This document shows positions 23,897 to 32,581 of a DNA stretch of 64,000 bases, in pieces; position 1 is the stretch's first letter, and each line of letters opens with the position of its first letter. The stretch lies in contig CP000474.1 in NCBI GenBank assembly GCA_000014925.1, forward strand, positions 1,922,001-1,986,000, given 5' to 3'. A program made the position numbers and the translations under genes. This DNA is from Paenarthrobacter aurescens TC1. GTDB lineage: Bacteria; Actinomycetota; Actinomycetes; Actinomycetales; Micrococcaceae. Under the pieces are notes generated by a model, which worked only from the letters and a program-made list of their open reading frames with translations, made no database searches and was not told the origin of the DNA.

Positions 23897-26584
23897 ATGG
23901 TGGATCAGCCCGGCGTCGGCATTTATCCGGAATATTGGGAGGCCGATGTCGTGCTGCGCGACGGCGGGACAGCCCACCTTCGCCCCATACGACCCGAAGA
24001 CGCGGACGCTTTGCAAGCCTTCCACGCGGGCCAGTCGCAGGCCTCCATCTACATGAGGTTTTTCTCCTTCAAGCCCAAGCTCTCCGGCAAGGAAGTGCGG
24101 CGCTTCACGGAAGTGGACCACATCAACCGTGTCGCATTCGTCATCACCATCGGCGGCGAAATCATAGGGATCGGCCGCTACGACCGGCTTGAGGATCCTG
24201 CCGAGGCTGAGGTCGCCTTCAACATTTCCGACGCACACCAGGGCCGCGGGATCGGCTCCATCCTCCTGGAGCATTTGGCAGCTGCCGCCCGGGAAAACGG
24301 GATCCGCCGCTTCACAGCCGAGGTCCTGCCGGACAACCGTAAAATGCTGATGGTCTTCGCAGACGCCGGCTATGACCTCAAACGCCAATTCGACGACGGC
24401 GTTGTCTCCGTGGAATTCAACATCGATCCTACGGAGAAATCACGAGCCGTCATGGAGTCACGGGAGCACCGCGCGGAGGCGCGCAGCGTGCGCGACCTGT
24501 TGTCGCCGTCGTCGGTGGCTGTTATCGGTGCCAGCCGCAAGTGGGGTACGGTGGGCTACCAGCTGCTGGAGCACATCATCGAAGGCGGCTTCAAAGGTCC
24601 GGTCTACGCCGTCAACCCGGAAGCGTTCGAACTCGCCGGAATGATCTCCTTCGGGAAATTGTCCGAGATCCCGGGGCCGGTTCAGCTGGCCATCATCGCC
24701 GTTCCTTATGAGGAAGTCCACAAGGTAGTTGACGACTGCGCAGCTGCCGGTGTCAAGGGCCTTGTGGTGGCCACTGCCGGATTCGCCGACGACGGCGAGC
24801 GGGGACTCGCCCGCCAGCACGAGCTGGTGCGTCGGGCCAGGGCAAACGGGATGCGCGTCATTGGCCCTGAGTCCCTCGGGATCCTGAATACGCACCCGGC
24901 AGTATCCTTGAACGCGTCCATGGCGCCCACGATGCCTCCGAGGGGAAGCCTGGGTTTGTTTTCCCAATCGGCTGCCGTGGGTGTGGCGGTTTACGCCGCC
25001 GCCAGCCGCCGCAGGCTAGGTTTGTCGTCGTTCCTGTCTGCGGGAAACCGTGCCGACGTTTCCGGCAACGATGCCATGCAGTATTGGGAAGATGACGCCG
25101 ATACCTCCGCCGTGGGGCTCTATTTGGAGTCCATCGGCAATCCCCGTAAATTCTCCCGACTCGCCCGGCGGTTGTCGCGCAACAAGCCCGTGATCGTGGC
25201 CAAGTCCGATGTCACGGGACTTAGCCTTCCGCCCGGGCACGAGGTTCGGACCACCCAGGCCCCGGGCGCGGCCGTGGATGCCATGATGCGCCAAGCGGGC
25301 GTCATCCGCGTCGAGACCATTGAACAGCTTATGGACATAGCCCAGATTGCGTCCTCGCAGGCACTGCCCAAGGGGCCGGGCCTGGCTGTCTACTCCAACT
25401 CGGTCGCCTTGGGCAAAGTGGTTGCGGACAGTGCAGTGCCGCTCGGTTTGGACGTAGCCCGACTAGTAACGGACCTGGACCTCGACGCAGGGATGTCGCT
25501 CGCCGTTCCTGCCCTCCGGTCCAGCTTGCAGGAGAGCCTCGCGGACGAGTCCGTCCACGCCGTGGTTGCCGCACTCCTCCCCGCCCGCGGACTCACCGTG
25601 GAGGCGCTGGCAGGAGTCTTGGCCGAATGCGCTGCTGAATCCGGAAAACCGGTGGTGGCTGCGTTCACCGGAATCCTGGATCCCTCCGTGCAGGTGGAAG
25701 GCATGGTAGGAACAGCCGGCAAGCCCGTGCTGCCGTGCTACTCCAATGCCGGTGCCGCCGTGGCGGCTCTGGCTGCGATCGTCCGCTATGCGCAGTGGCG
25801 CGACCGGGACCAAGGGCTGTTTGTGGAGCCCGAGGACTGCGATGTGGACGGCACCAGGGACACGCTGACCGCGATGCTGGCCGGCGTCACGGGCGAAAAG
25901 ATCAGAAAGCTCGACGCCGGTGCTGCCGCGGCGCTGCTGTCGGGCTACGGAATCAAGGTAGTACCGTCGCTTGGATTTGGTACCTCTGATGAAGCCGTGC
26001 AAGCCGCGGATACCGTTGGATGGCCCGTAGTTCTCAAGACCACCGATCCTGCGCTGCGGCACCGACTTGACCTGGGTGGGGTTCGGCTGGATATCCAGGA
26101 CGCGGAGTCCCTGAGGCAGAACATCGCCCAAATGCGCCGCGCCTTGGAGCCTTACGGATCACCCTCACTTGAAGTACAGGCGATGGCACCTGTGGGGCAG
26201 GCCTGCACTTTCCGTGCGATGGAAGACCCCCTGCTGGGGCCGGTTCTGTCGTTCGGGTTGGCAGGAGATGCCGTGAACCTGCTGGACGACTGGGCCCATC
26301 GGGTGCCGCCGCTATCGGCTGCCGATCTGCACGATGTCATCCGCTCACCCCGGGCGTCCCGGAAGCTCTTCGGCTACCAAGGACTGCCCGCCGTGGATGT
26401 GGCAGCCCTTGAGGACATCGCAGCCAGGCTCGCCAAGCTAAAAGATGACCACCCTGGAATCGCGCTGGTGGAATTCAACCCCGTCCTTGCACATCCCACA
26501 GGCGCCACCATCCTGGGGGCGGAGGTTTGGATCGGCAACGCAGCGCAGCGTACGGACAGTGCCCGGCGCGCCATGCGGGGTTAG
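23897..26584 (+). CDS. GNAT acetyltransferase fused to acyl-CoA synthetase (Pat-like)
   Basis: 895-residue multidomain protein. Residues about 10-175 are a GNAT domain (VAFNISDAHQGRGIGSILLEHL). Residues about 195-320 form the CoA-binding Rossmann domain of the ADP-forming acetyl-CoA synthetase family (SSVAVIGASRKWGTVGYQLLEHI). The ligase-CoA middle region follows, then an ATP-grasp-like C-terminus from about 680. This is the architecture of protein lysine acetyltransferases of the Pat family but with GNAT at the N-terminus, known for some actinobacteria. It probably acetylates enzymes such as acetyl-CoA synthetase (inference). ATG at 23897 has TAGGCT (23885-23890) 6 nt upstream and no SD, so leaderless. 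Confidence 0.87.
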   Translation: MVDQPGVGIYPEYWEADVVLRDGGTAHLRPIRPEDADALQAFHAGQSQASIYMRFFSFKPKLSGKEVRRFTEVDHINRVAFVITIGGEIIGIGRYDRLEDPAEAEVAFNISDAHQGRGIGSILLEHLAAAARENGIRRFTAEVLPDNRKMLMVFADAGYDLKRQFDDGVVSVEFNIDPTEKSRAVMESREHRAEARSVRDLLSPSSVAVIGASRKWGTVGYQLLEHIIEGGFKGPVYAVNPEAFELAGMISFGKLSEIPGPVQLAIIAVPYEEVHKVVDDCAAAGVKGLVVATAGFADDGERGLARQHELVRRARANGMRVIGPESLGILNTHPAVSLNASMAPTMPPRGSLGLFSQSAAVGVAVYAAASRRRLGLSSFLSAGNRADVSGNDAMQYWEDDADTSAVGLYLESIGNPRKFSRLARRLSRNKPVIVAKSDVTGLSLPPGHEVRTTQAPGAAVDAMMRQAGVIRVETIEQLMDIAQIASSQALPKGPGLAVYSNSVALGKVVADSAVPLGLDVARLVTDLDLDAGMSLAVPALRSSLQESLADESVHAVVAALLPARGLTVEALAGVLAECAAESGKPVVAAFTGILDPSVQVEGMVGTAGKPVLPCYSNAGAAVAALAAIVRYAQWRDRDQGLFVEPEDCDVDGTRDTLTAMLAGVTGEKIRKLDAGAAAALLSGYGIKVVPSLGFGTSDEAVQAADTVGWPVVLKTTDPALRHRLDLGGVRLDIQDAESLRQNIAQMRRALEPYGSPSLEVQAMAPVGQACTFRAMEDPLLGPVLSFGLAGDAVNLLDDWAHRVPPLSAADLHDVIRSPRASRKLFGYQGLPAVDVAALEDIAARLAKLKDDHPGIALVEFNPVLAHPTGATILGAEVWIGNAAQRTDSARRAMRG

Positions 26585-26641
26585 CCACAGGAAGGGACCG
26601 CACGGTTAGGTAGTCACCAAGCGATCTGTGAAAATGGGGGA

Positions 26642-27367
26642 ATGAGCACCCAGTCTCCGACGCCTCAATCCCGCCCGTCCAACGCCGGGCACCACACCGC
26701 CCACCATCACGGCTCGCAGGGACAGAGCCTGGACCAGGCGCTGCAGCAGGCAGGCTTCTACCCGCGGTTGGTGGCAGACGTCGTTGACGACGCCTTGGAT
26801 GGCCGGGAGTGCCTCTCCCACTTGGTCCACCTGGAGACCCACTTCGACCGTGCCGAGGTCCGCAGGCACATCACCGTGCTGGTGCTCACGGAAGACATGC
26901 TGGTGATCACCCACGTTGATGACCAGCAGCTGGATGAGGCCGGAGAACAGATCGTCGCCCAGGTTTCCACTGAGTCGGTACCTGTGGCCCAGATCCGCTC
27001 GGTGGTGCTCAGCTACATGTATGCGCAACCCCAGGACTACAAGCCGTCCGATCCTGTCCGTGAGATGACTGTGTCCATCGCTTGGTCCGGCGGGCAACGC
27101 CTGGACATGGGGCCGGCGAGCTGCGGGGATCCCCAGTGCGAAGCCGACCACGGCTACAGCGGAACCATCGCCCAGGAAGACATTGTCCTGCGGATCAGCG
27201 CTGAGGCAGACGGACTCCAAGCAGTCCAGGACGCCAAGACATTTGCCCGTGCACTGCGTGCGGTCAATACGGGCAATCCAACACCCGCCCAACATGCCAG
27301 CATCCCGGCACCGAGGCCGCGTTCGGGCGTCTTCAGCAACCGCCTCAGCCGCGGACACCAGCGTTGA
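26642..27367 (+). CDS. DUF5998 family protein
   Basis: 241-residue actinobacterial protein of the DUF5998 type. After a His/Ser-rich head it has a domain beginning LDQALQQAGFYPRLVADVVDDALDGRE and a middle with VLVLTEDMLVITHVDDQQ. Function unknown. A GAAAAT hexamer (26630-26635) 6 nt before the ATG at 26642 suggests a leaderless mRNA. Its TGA stop overlaps the TTG start of the next gene by 3 nt (TTGA), so the three genes DUF5998, phosphodiesterase and thymidine kinase are translationally coupled. Confidence 0.75.
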   Translation: MSTQSPTPQSRPSNAGHHTAHHHGSQGQSLDQALQQAGFYPRLVADVVDDALDGRECLSHLVHLETHFDRAEVRRHITVLVLTEDMLVITHVDDQQLDEAGEQIVAQVSTESVPVAQIRSVVLSYMYAQPQDYKPSDPVREMTVSIAWSGGQRLDMGPASCGDPQCEADHGYSGTIAQEDIVLRISAEADGLQAVQDAKTFARALRAVNTGNPTPAQHASIPAPRPRSGVFSNRLSRGHQR

Positions 27368-28593
27368 GGGAAACTGCACAGAACCCGGTGAACACAGCTG
27401 CGGGGACCGCCCCCGCCGCAGACCTCCCATCGCCCCCGCTTTTCGGGAGCAGATCCATAGCCGAAGTCCTGACGAGTTCCGCCGCGGCCCTTGGCATGCC
27501 CGGTTTCACCAACCACCTTCAGCTGCCGTCAACGCAGCGTGTCTGTGTGGTCCTCGCCGATGGCCTCGGCCGCAGCCTGCTGAAGCAGAAGGCCTCCCAC
27601 ACGCCCTTCCTCCGTTCGGTCATGGCTGAGGGACAACGCAATGTCCCTCCATGGATTGACGCCGCCTTTCCCAGCACCACGGCAGCGTCCCTCGCGAGCC
27701 TCGGCACCGGTTTGCCTGCCGGCCAGCACGGAATGGTGGGCTACGACGTCCTCGATCCCGCCCAAGACAAGGTAGTCAACCTTCTGGGCAACTGGGATTC
27801 ACAGGTGGATCCTGCGCTATGGCAGCCTCACGCGACGGTCTTCGAACGGCTGGCGGGAGAGCTGGACGTCGTCACCGTCAGCCTGCCGCAGTTCGGAAAC
27901 TCGCCCATGACACAGGCCGCTCTGCGGGGAAGCCGCTTTGTGGGCGGTACCACCCTGCATGCCAGGACCGCCGCAGCCGCTGAGGCAATGTCCGGTGGCG
28001 GCCGTTCCCTGATGTACTTCTACGCCAACGAGCTGGACAAGGCCGGTCACCGCTACGGCTGCCAGTCCGACCGCTGGGAGCACCAACTCGAAGAACTCGA
28101 CTCCACGGTGAAGAGGCTCTCCGCCACACTGCCTCCCGGAACCACCATCCTGGTGACCGGCGACCACGGCATGTTGGACGTTCCCGAGTCCCAAAGGATC
28201 GATTACTCCGCTGATGAATCTTTGGTGGCCGGTGTCCGGCACACTGCCGGCGAGCCCCGCATGGTCCATCTCTACTTGGAACCGGACGCAGCCCCTGCCC
28301 ACCGGGAAGCCCTCATTGAAGCCTGGCGTCGTCGCTTTGGTGAAAGGATTTGGGCCTTTACGCGAGAGCAGGCCGCGGATGCAGGGTTATTCGGCCCGGT
28401 GCGTCCCGAGGTCGCCCCCCGCATCGGCGACGTCATGATCGCAGCGCGTGACACCCTGGCCCTCTACGACACACGGAGGGCCCGCCCGGCATCACTCGAA
28501 GTAGTGGGGCAGCACGGTTCGCTGACCAAGGCCGAGCGCGAAGTACCCCTGTTGTGCTTCGCCGCTGCCGGCAAGAAGGGCAAACGTGGCTGA
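27364..28593 (+). CDS. Alkaline phosphatase-family nucleotide pyrophosphatase/phosphodiesterase
   Basis: 409-residue protein of the type I phosphodiesterase/nucleotide pyrophosphatase (alkaline phosphatase superfamily). The nucleophile motif is FPSTTAASLASLGTG with the metal-binding D in VVLADGLGR, both in the first third. Later ligands are in ELDKAGHRYG and TGDHGMLDV. No signal peptide, so cytosolic. The TTG at 27364 overlaps the previous stop; GTG at 27388 is an alternative start. It overlaps the thymidine kinase start by 8 nt. The coupling to tdk suggests a nucleotide-related role (inference). Confidence 0.85.
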   Translation: MRETAQNPVNTAAGTAPAADLPSPPLFGSRSIAEVLTSSAAALGMPGFTNHLQLPSTQRVCVVLADGLGRSLLKQKASHTPFLRSVMAEGQRNVPPWIDAAFPSTTAASLASLGTGLPAGQHGMVGYDVLDPAQDKVVNLLGNWDSQVDPALWQPHATVFERLAGELDVVTVSLPQFGNSPMTQAALRGSRFVGGTTLHARTAAAAEAMSGGGRSLMYFYANELDKAGHRYGCQSDRWEHQLEELDSTVKRLSATLPPGTTILVTGDHGMLDVPESQRIDYSADESLVAGVRHTAGEPRMVHLYLEPDAAPAHREALIEAWRRRFGERIWAFTREQAADAGLFGPVRPEVAPRIGDVMIAARDTLALYDTRRARPASLEVVGQHGSLTKAEREVPLLCFAAAGKKGKRG

Positions 28594-29314
28594 GCTGGTC
28601 TTCTTCTCTGGCACCATGGACTGTGGCAAGTCCACCTTGGCCCTCCAAATGGACCATAATCATCGGGCACGGGGCCGCGGAGGTGTTCGGTTCAGCTGTA
28701 ACGACCGTGCAGGTGATTCAACGATCTCCAGCAGGCTGGGCCTTCAGACCGATGCGGTTGAGGTTGTGGGCGGCACCGATTTCTGGGACGAAGTGGTTGC
28801 CCGGCGGACCAACGGACTCCGCGTGGACTACCTCATCTGTGATGAGGCGCAGTTCTACTCACCCACCCAGGTGGAGCAGTTGGCGCGGGTTGTGGATGAG
28901 ATGGATGTGGATGTCTTCGCGTTCGGCATCACCTCCGACTTCCGTACCAGATTGTTCCCCGGCTCACAGCGGCTTATTGAACTCGCGGACAAAGTGCAGG
29001 TGCTGCAGGTGGAAGCTTTGTGCTGGTGTGGCCGACGGGCAACGCAGAACGCCCGCACCGTGAACGGCATCATGGTGGTGGAGGGTGACCAGGTGATGGT
29101 GGGCGATGTCGCACCCCAAAACAGCGGCGACGAGCCTGTGCCCGACGAGCCTGTGCCCGCGCACGCCGTGGGTTACGAGACGTTATGCCGCCGGCACTAC
29201 ATGAGGCGTGTGACGGCTCATGGCGCAAATCTGATGGCAGGGGCGGACCAGCCGCTGCCGTTCGACATTGATGCTTGCCTCTGGCCGGGGGCAGGAGCTC
29301 TCCGGCACGGCTAG
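28586..29314 (+). CDS. tdk: Thymidine kinase
   Basis: 242-residue type II thymidine kinase (TK1 family) that phosphorylates thymidine for salvage. The P-loop GTMDCGKST is at 9-17, Walker B DEAQFY near 90, and the zinc-binding cysteines are CWCG near 149 and CRRHY near 205. The length exceeds the usual ~200 residues. Part of the excess is a PVPDEPVPAH insert encoded by a 15-bp tandem duplication at 29129-29158, placed before the conserved GYE-LCRRHY segment. GTG at 28586 overlaps the phosphodiesterase stop and has AGAAGGG upstream. Confidence 0.92.
   Translation: MAELVFFSGTMDCGKSTLALQMDHNHRARGRGGVRFSCNDRAGDSTISSRLGLQTDAVEVVGGTDFWDEVVARRTNGLRVDYLICDEAQFYSPTQVEQLARVVDEMDVDVFAFGITSDFRTRLFPGSQRLIELADKVQVLQVEALCWCGRRATQNARTVNGIMVVEGDQVMVGDVAPQNSGDEPVPDEPVPAHAVGYETLCRRHYMRRVTAHGANLMAGADQPLPFDIDACLWPGAGALRHG
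29129..29158 (+). repeat. 15-bp tandem duplication inside tdk
   Basis: GACGAGCCTGTGCCC occurs twice in a row (29129-29143 and 29144-29158), encoding DEPVP twice. It keeps the reading frame and falls in a variable loop. Confidence 0.9.
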
Positions 29315-29350
29315 CCGATCCAGCCAGCCGTTGCTGCCATCTCCGCGGGG

Positions 29351-30703
29351 CTAGTCTCCGCGAGCCCCGAAAACGATCTCGTCCCAGCTCGGGATGCTGG
29401 ACCGCTTGGGGCGTGAGGGTTGGCGTTCCGCGGGGGCATCAACGTCCTTGCGAACGTCTGAGTCTTTCTGGTCCTCTACGGGAGTCTCATCCTGAGGGAC
29501 GCCAGGGACGTCATGTGCAGCTTGCAAGCCGGTGGAATCGTCTTCCCCGCGGGGTTGCGGGTTGCCGCTGCCGCCGAGGAGTTCGTCGAGCCCTGCAGGT
29601 TTGCGGCCCGCCAAGGAAGTAACAGGCCGGAGTGGGCTTGCTACCACCGTTATTTCACGTGTGTCAGTGCTGACTCCATTGTGGAGCTTCAGGGAGTCGT
29701 CGCCGTCGTCGTCGTGGGACTCAAAGTGTCGCGGGGCCAGACTCAACCGCGACAGCATCGAAGGGCGCCCGTCTTTGCGTGCGGGCTCCTCGGCGGCAAG
29801 GGCTGCCGGCTCACCATCCGCATGGCCTGTTTCTTCTGCCGCCTCGTCACTTTCCTCGCCCGGCCGCGGGTGCGCTGCCGGAACGTTGCTCAGCAGCACT
29901 GCCAAGGCATCATCGCCGTCTTCGTCCACGCCCAAGCGTTGGCCGCGCCGGGAGCGGAGCATTTCCAGGAGGCTGTCTGATTCTTTCGCGGACGCACGTG
30001 CTGCTGTTTCGGCGTCGGTTTCGAAATCGAACGGCCTGTCCGAAACCGCGGCAAGTCGTCGCGCAGGCACCGGGCCGTCCATCGGCTCAAGTTCGCTGAG
30101 TTGCTGGGCCCAGCGGTTGGCATTCTGCAGGGACTTGCGTTGGGGACTGAAAGTCCACATGGCAGGCGGCTCTTCGCCGATGCTTCCATGGGCGCCGGGG
30201 ACAGTTTCGAAGCGTGCGACGACGGTCCAGGTGCCGTCCGGGCGACGCCAGGAGTCCCAATCCACCGTGGAGGAATCGATACCGTGCGCCGAAAGCCGGT
30301 AGTCAACCATCTCCCCGAGAGTGGCCGGGTTGTCGCCGAAAGCGGAGCGGTAGATGTCATGCCCGGGGGCAGGGGAGGCAACTTCGATGTTGCGGGCCTG
30401 CCGCACTACGTACTCACGCTCTGCAAGCACAGGGCCTTCATAGCGCTGGACGTTGGCAAGGGGGAGGCCGGAGAGTTCAGCAACTTCCGTGGCCGTGGCT
30501 CCGCTGCGGATCCGGGCCTGGATGTCGCGGGGCGACATGGCAATCGCCGTGTTGGAAGCTCGTGCGGCCACCTGGGCAGGGGTGCGGCTCGCCGCGGCCC
30601 TCAGGGCCTCGTCGATCGGAAGCTGGAACATCGCACCGCCCGGGCCGCTTAAGAGCAGATGCCCGCCGTCGTCGTGGACGCCTACCAGCCGTAGATCCTG
30701 CAT
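29351..30703 (-). CDS. sepH: Septation protein SepH
   Basis: 450-residue homologue of SepH (DUF3071), an actinobacterial division protein that binds FtsZ and stimulates its assembly. The N-terminal conserved domain begins MQDLRLVGVHDDGGHLLLSGPGG and includes a helix-turn-helix-like stretch MSPRDIQARIRSGATATEVAELSGL (about 58-82). The C-terminal half is acidic, disordered and Pro/Glu/Ala-rich, ending with a short basic-aromatic tail KRSSIPSWDEIVFGARGD. ATG at 30703 has GGAGGG just upstream and is preferred over a longer frame to 30973. Divergent from DUF4193. Confidence 0.9.
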   Translation of the reverse strand: MQDLRLVGVHDDGGHLLLSGPGGAMFQLPIDEALRAAASRTPAQVAARASNTAIAMSPRDIQARIRSGATATEVAELSGLPLANVQRYEGPVLAEREYVVRQARNIEVASPAPGHDIYRSAFGDNPATLGEMVDYRLSAHGIDSSTVDWDSWRRPDGTWTVVARFETVPGAHGSIGEEPPAMWTFSPQRKSLQNANRWAQQLSELEPMDGPVPARRLAAVSDRPFDFETDAETAARASAKESDSLLEMLRSRRGQRLGVDEDGDDALAVLLSNVPAAHPRPGEESDEAAEETGHADGEPAALAAEEPARKDGRPSMLSRLSLAPRHFESHDDDGDDSLKLHNGVSTDTREITVVASPLRPVTSLAGRKPAGLDELLGGSGNPQPRGEDDSTGLQAAHDVPGVPQDETPVEDQKDSDVRKDVDAPAERQPSRPKRSSIPSWDEIVFGARGD

Positions 30704-31005
30704 AACACCCTCCACCACATGGCATAACTGACATTCGAAACTCTGCCACCCGCGGGGGCCTTTTCCTACTAGGACAAAGGGCGTGCCGTGATATTCCGCT
30801 GAAAGCCGATCGATTCCGGAAGGCTTCCCGAGCTTTTTCGCACCAGATCGAGTTCTATGGACTTTTTGGGCGTGGGGGAGGACAATCTGGCCGAGATCGG
30901 GCACAAATCCGGGGCGTCCGGCGTTTGCACCCTTAAGCCGGCGGCAGGAGAGTTGCTGCACTCCGGTTTCCAACCCGGAACAGGTATGGAGGACGAAGAA
31001 GGACC
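30704..31005. other. Intergenic region between sepH and DUF4193 genes
   Basis: 302 bp with no supported gene. It must carry divergent promoters for sepH and the DUF4193 gene, but I see no clear -10/-35 pair. A short TTCC/GGAA-type inverted repeat near 30818-30830 is followed by CTTTTT but is too weak to call a terminator. Confidence 0.4.
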
Positions 31006-31305
31006 ATGGCCACGGATTACGATGCCCCTCGAAAGACCGAGGAAGACGTCAGCGAGGATTCCCTGGAAGAACTGAAGACCCGCCAGTCGGGGAAGCAGTC
31101 CTCAGCGGTGGACGTCGACGAGACCGACCTCGCCGATGGCTTCGAGTTGCCGGGCGCGGATCTGTCCGGGGAAGAGCTCCTCATTCAGGTCATGCCGCCC
31201 CAACCTGATGAATTTACGTGCTTCAACTGTTTCCTGGTCAAGCACAGGTCCCAGATCGCTGCGGAACGGGGCGGCCACCAGTACTGCACCGAATGCGAGA
31301 GCTAG
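31006..31305 (+). CDS. DUF4193 domain-containing protein (Rv2699c type)
   Basis: 99-residue acidic protein conserved across actinobacteria. The N-terminus MATDYDAPRKTEEDVSEDSLEELK is typical. The C-terminus forms a small zinc ribbon with CFNCF (C-x-x-C) near residue 70 and CTEC near the end. It resembles M. tuberculosis Rv2699c and starts a run of genes in the same order as in that genome. Function unknown. ATG at 31006 with GAAGAAGGA upstream. Confidence 0.9.
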   Translation: MATDYDAPRKTEEDVSEDSLEELKTRQSGKQSSAVDVDETDLADGFELPGADLSGEELLIQVMPPQPDEFTCFNCFLVKHRSQIAAERGGHQYCTECES

Positions 31306-31375
31306 GCGCTGCCGCGGGGCCGGGAACCCCCATGGAAGGGGTCACGGGTGGCGTCAGCTCCTGACCGGCCCGGCG

Positions 31376-31873
31376 TTAACCCTGTGGCGTGGTGAGGGCG
31401 GAAACGAGCTCATCGGGCCGGCGGGAGGACGCCAGCCAGTAAGGGGTCCGGTCCGCGGGGTCCGTGATCTCAATCTTGACCACGGGGTCGATCCACCCGC
31501 GGAAGCACATGTAGGCGAGTCCATTCAGGCGGGGACCCCGTTCAGCGGTGGCCTCTGCTTTCCTGAATGCCTGGACGGAGCCTACGAATTTGCGGTCGAT
31601 GCTGGCCCGACCCACCCTGACGGTGTTAGCCGTAACGGTGATGGTGGGCGTAGAGAGCACCAACATGATGGTCATGATGGCCAGCAGCACCAAGGCGGCG
31701 ATGATGCCGGTGGCCGCGCTGATGGGACCAAACATCAGGACGCCGGCGCCGGACAAGCCAACCACCACAACCCAGATCCACACAGACGGCCACAACTTCT
31801 CGGTGTACAGGACGTCGGAGGCCGAAGGGGTGTTCCGGGCAGGCATGGGGGAGGACTGGTCAGGCGTAGGCAT
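31376..31873 (-). CDS. DUF3093 domain-containing membrane protein (Rv2698 type)
   Basis: 165-residue protein with two adjacent membrane helices (about residues 30-50 and 55-75) and a C-terminal soluble domain ending in a Trp/Arg-rich segment (RGWIDPVVKIEITDPADRTPYWLASSRRPDEL). It matches DUF3093, neighbour of dut in actinobacteria. The ATG at 31873 has no SD; TAAGCT (31885 to 31880, minus strand) lies 6 nt upstream. Divergent from dut, with only 49 bp between starts, so both promoters overlap. Confidence 0.88.
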   Translation of the reverse strand: MPTPDQSSPMPARNTPSASDVLYTEKLWPSVWIWVVVVGLSGAGVLMFGPISAATGIIAALVLLAIMTIMLVLSTPTITVTANTVRVGRASIDRKFVGSVQAFRKAEATAERGPRLNGLAYMCFRGWIDPVVKIEITDPADRTPYWLASSRRPDELVSALTTPQG

Positions 31874-31908
31874 GGGTCCAGCTTATCGGGCCCTGGCCGT
31901 GGTCCCAG

Positions 31909-31914
31909 TAGAAT
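31909..31914 (+). promoter_or_regulatory. -10 box of dut
   Basis: TAGAAT lies 8 nt before the GTG start of dut at 31923, close to consensus. There is no Shine-Dalgarno, so transcription probably starts at or just before the GTG. Confidence 0.45.
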
Positions 31915-31922
31915 GGACCATT

Positions 31923-32462
31923 GTGAGCAACGAGACCGCAGTATTCAGCACAGACCAGAGCTCCGCAGTCGCGGACAGCAGCGAAACCACAGCAGCCTAC
32001 AGCGCCCCCACTTTGGAAGTGCAGCTGAAAATGCTCGACGCCGGGTTGGAGGCCCCGTCCTACGCGCACCCTGGCGATGCCGGTGCCGATCTCCGCGCAC
32101 GTGTGGATGTGCACCTTGCTCCCGGCCAACGGAAACTCGTTCCAACGGGCGTCTCCATTGCGTTGCCTGAAGGTTTCGTTGCCCTGATCCACCCCCGTTC
32201 CGGGCTGGCCACCAAGCATGGACTCACGGTGGTCAATGCTCCCGGCACTGTGGACGCAGGCTACCGTGGCGAAATCGCCGTCACGCTCCTGAACACCGAC
32301 CAGGAAAATGCCATTGACCTCAAGCGCGGCGATAGAATTGCACAAATGGTGATTCAGCGCGTCGAATACGCGCAGTTCGTGGCTGTTGACCAACTGTCCG
32401 AGTCCGTTCGTGGAACCGGCGGCTTCGGGTCCACGGGTGGATTCAACGCACCGAAGGCCTGA
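31923..32462 (+). CDS. dut: Deoxyuridine triphosphate nucleotidohydrolase (dUTPase)
   Basis: 179-residue trimeric dUTPase hydrolysing dUTP to dUMP and pyrophosphate, keeping uracil out of DNA and feeding dTMP synthesis. All five motifs are visible in order: HPGDAGADL, PRSGLA, NAPGTVDAGYRGEI with the catalytic D, RGDRIAQMVI, and RGTGGFGSTG at the end. About 30 residues at the N-terminus are a Ser/Thr/Glu-rich extension. GTG at 31923 is the start that fits the -10 box; the frame is open further up to 31548 only as an overlap with the opposite DUF3093 gene. Same neighbour order as Rv2697c. Confidence 0.96.
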   Translation: MSNETAVFSTDQSSAVADSSETTAAYSAPTLEVQLKMLDAGLEAPSYAHPGDAGADLRARVDVHLAPGQRKLVPTGVSIALPEGFVALIHPRSGLATKHGLTVVNAPGTVDAGYRGEIAVTLLNTDQENAIDLKRGDRIAQMVIQRVEYAQFVAVDQLSESVRGTGGFGSTGGFNAPKA

Positions 32463-32581
32463 GAGACTACCGAACCTGGCGTGTACCGCACACCAAACGA
32501 TTGACGTATGTGCGCGGTTTAGCGAGGTTTAACGTGGTTGCGGTTTACTTGGGGATAGACCACTACTAAGGAGAAAACCCA

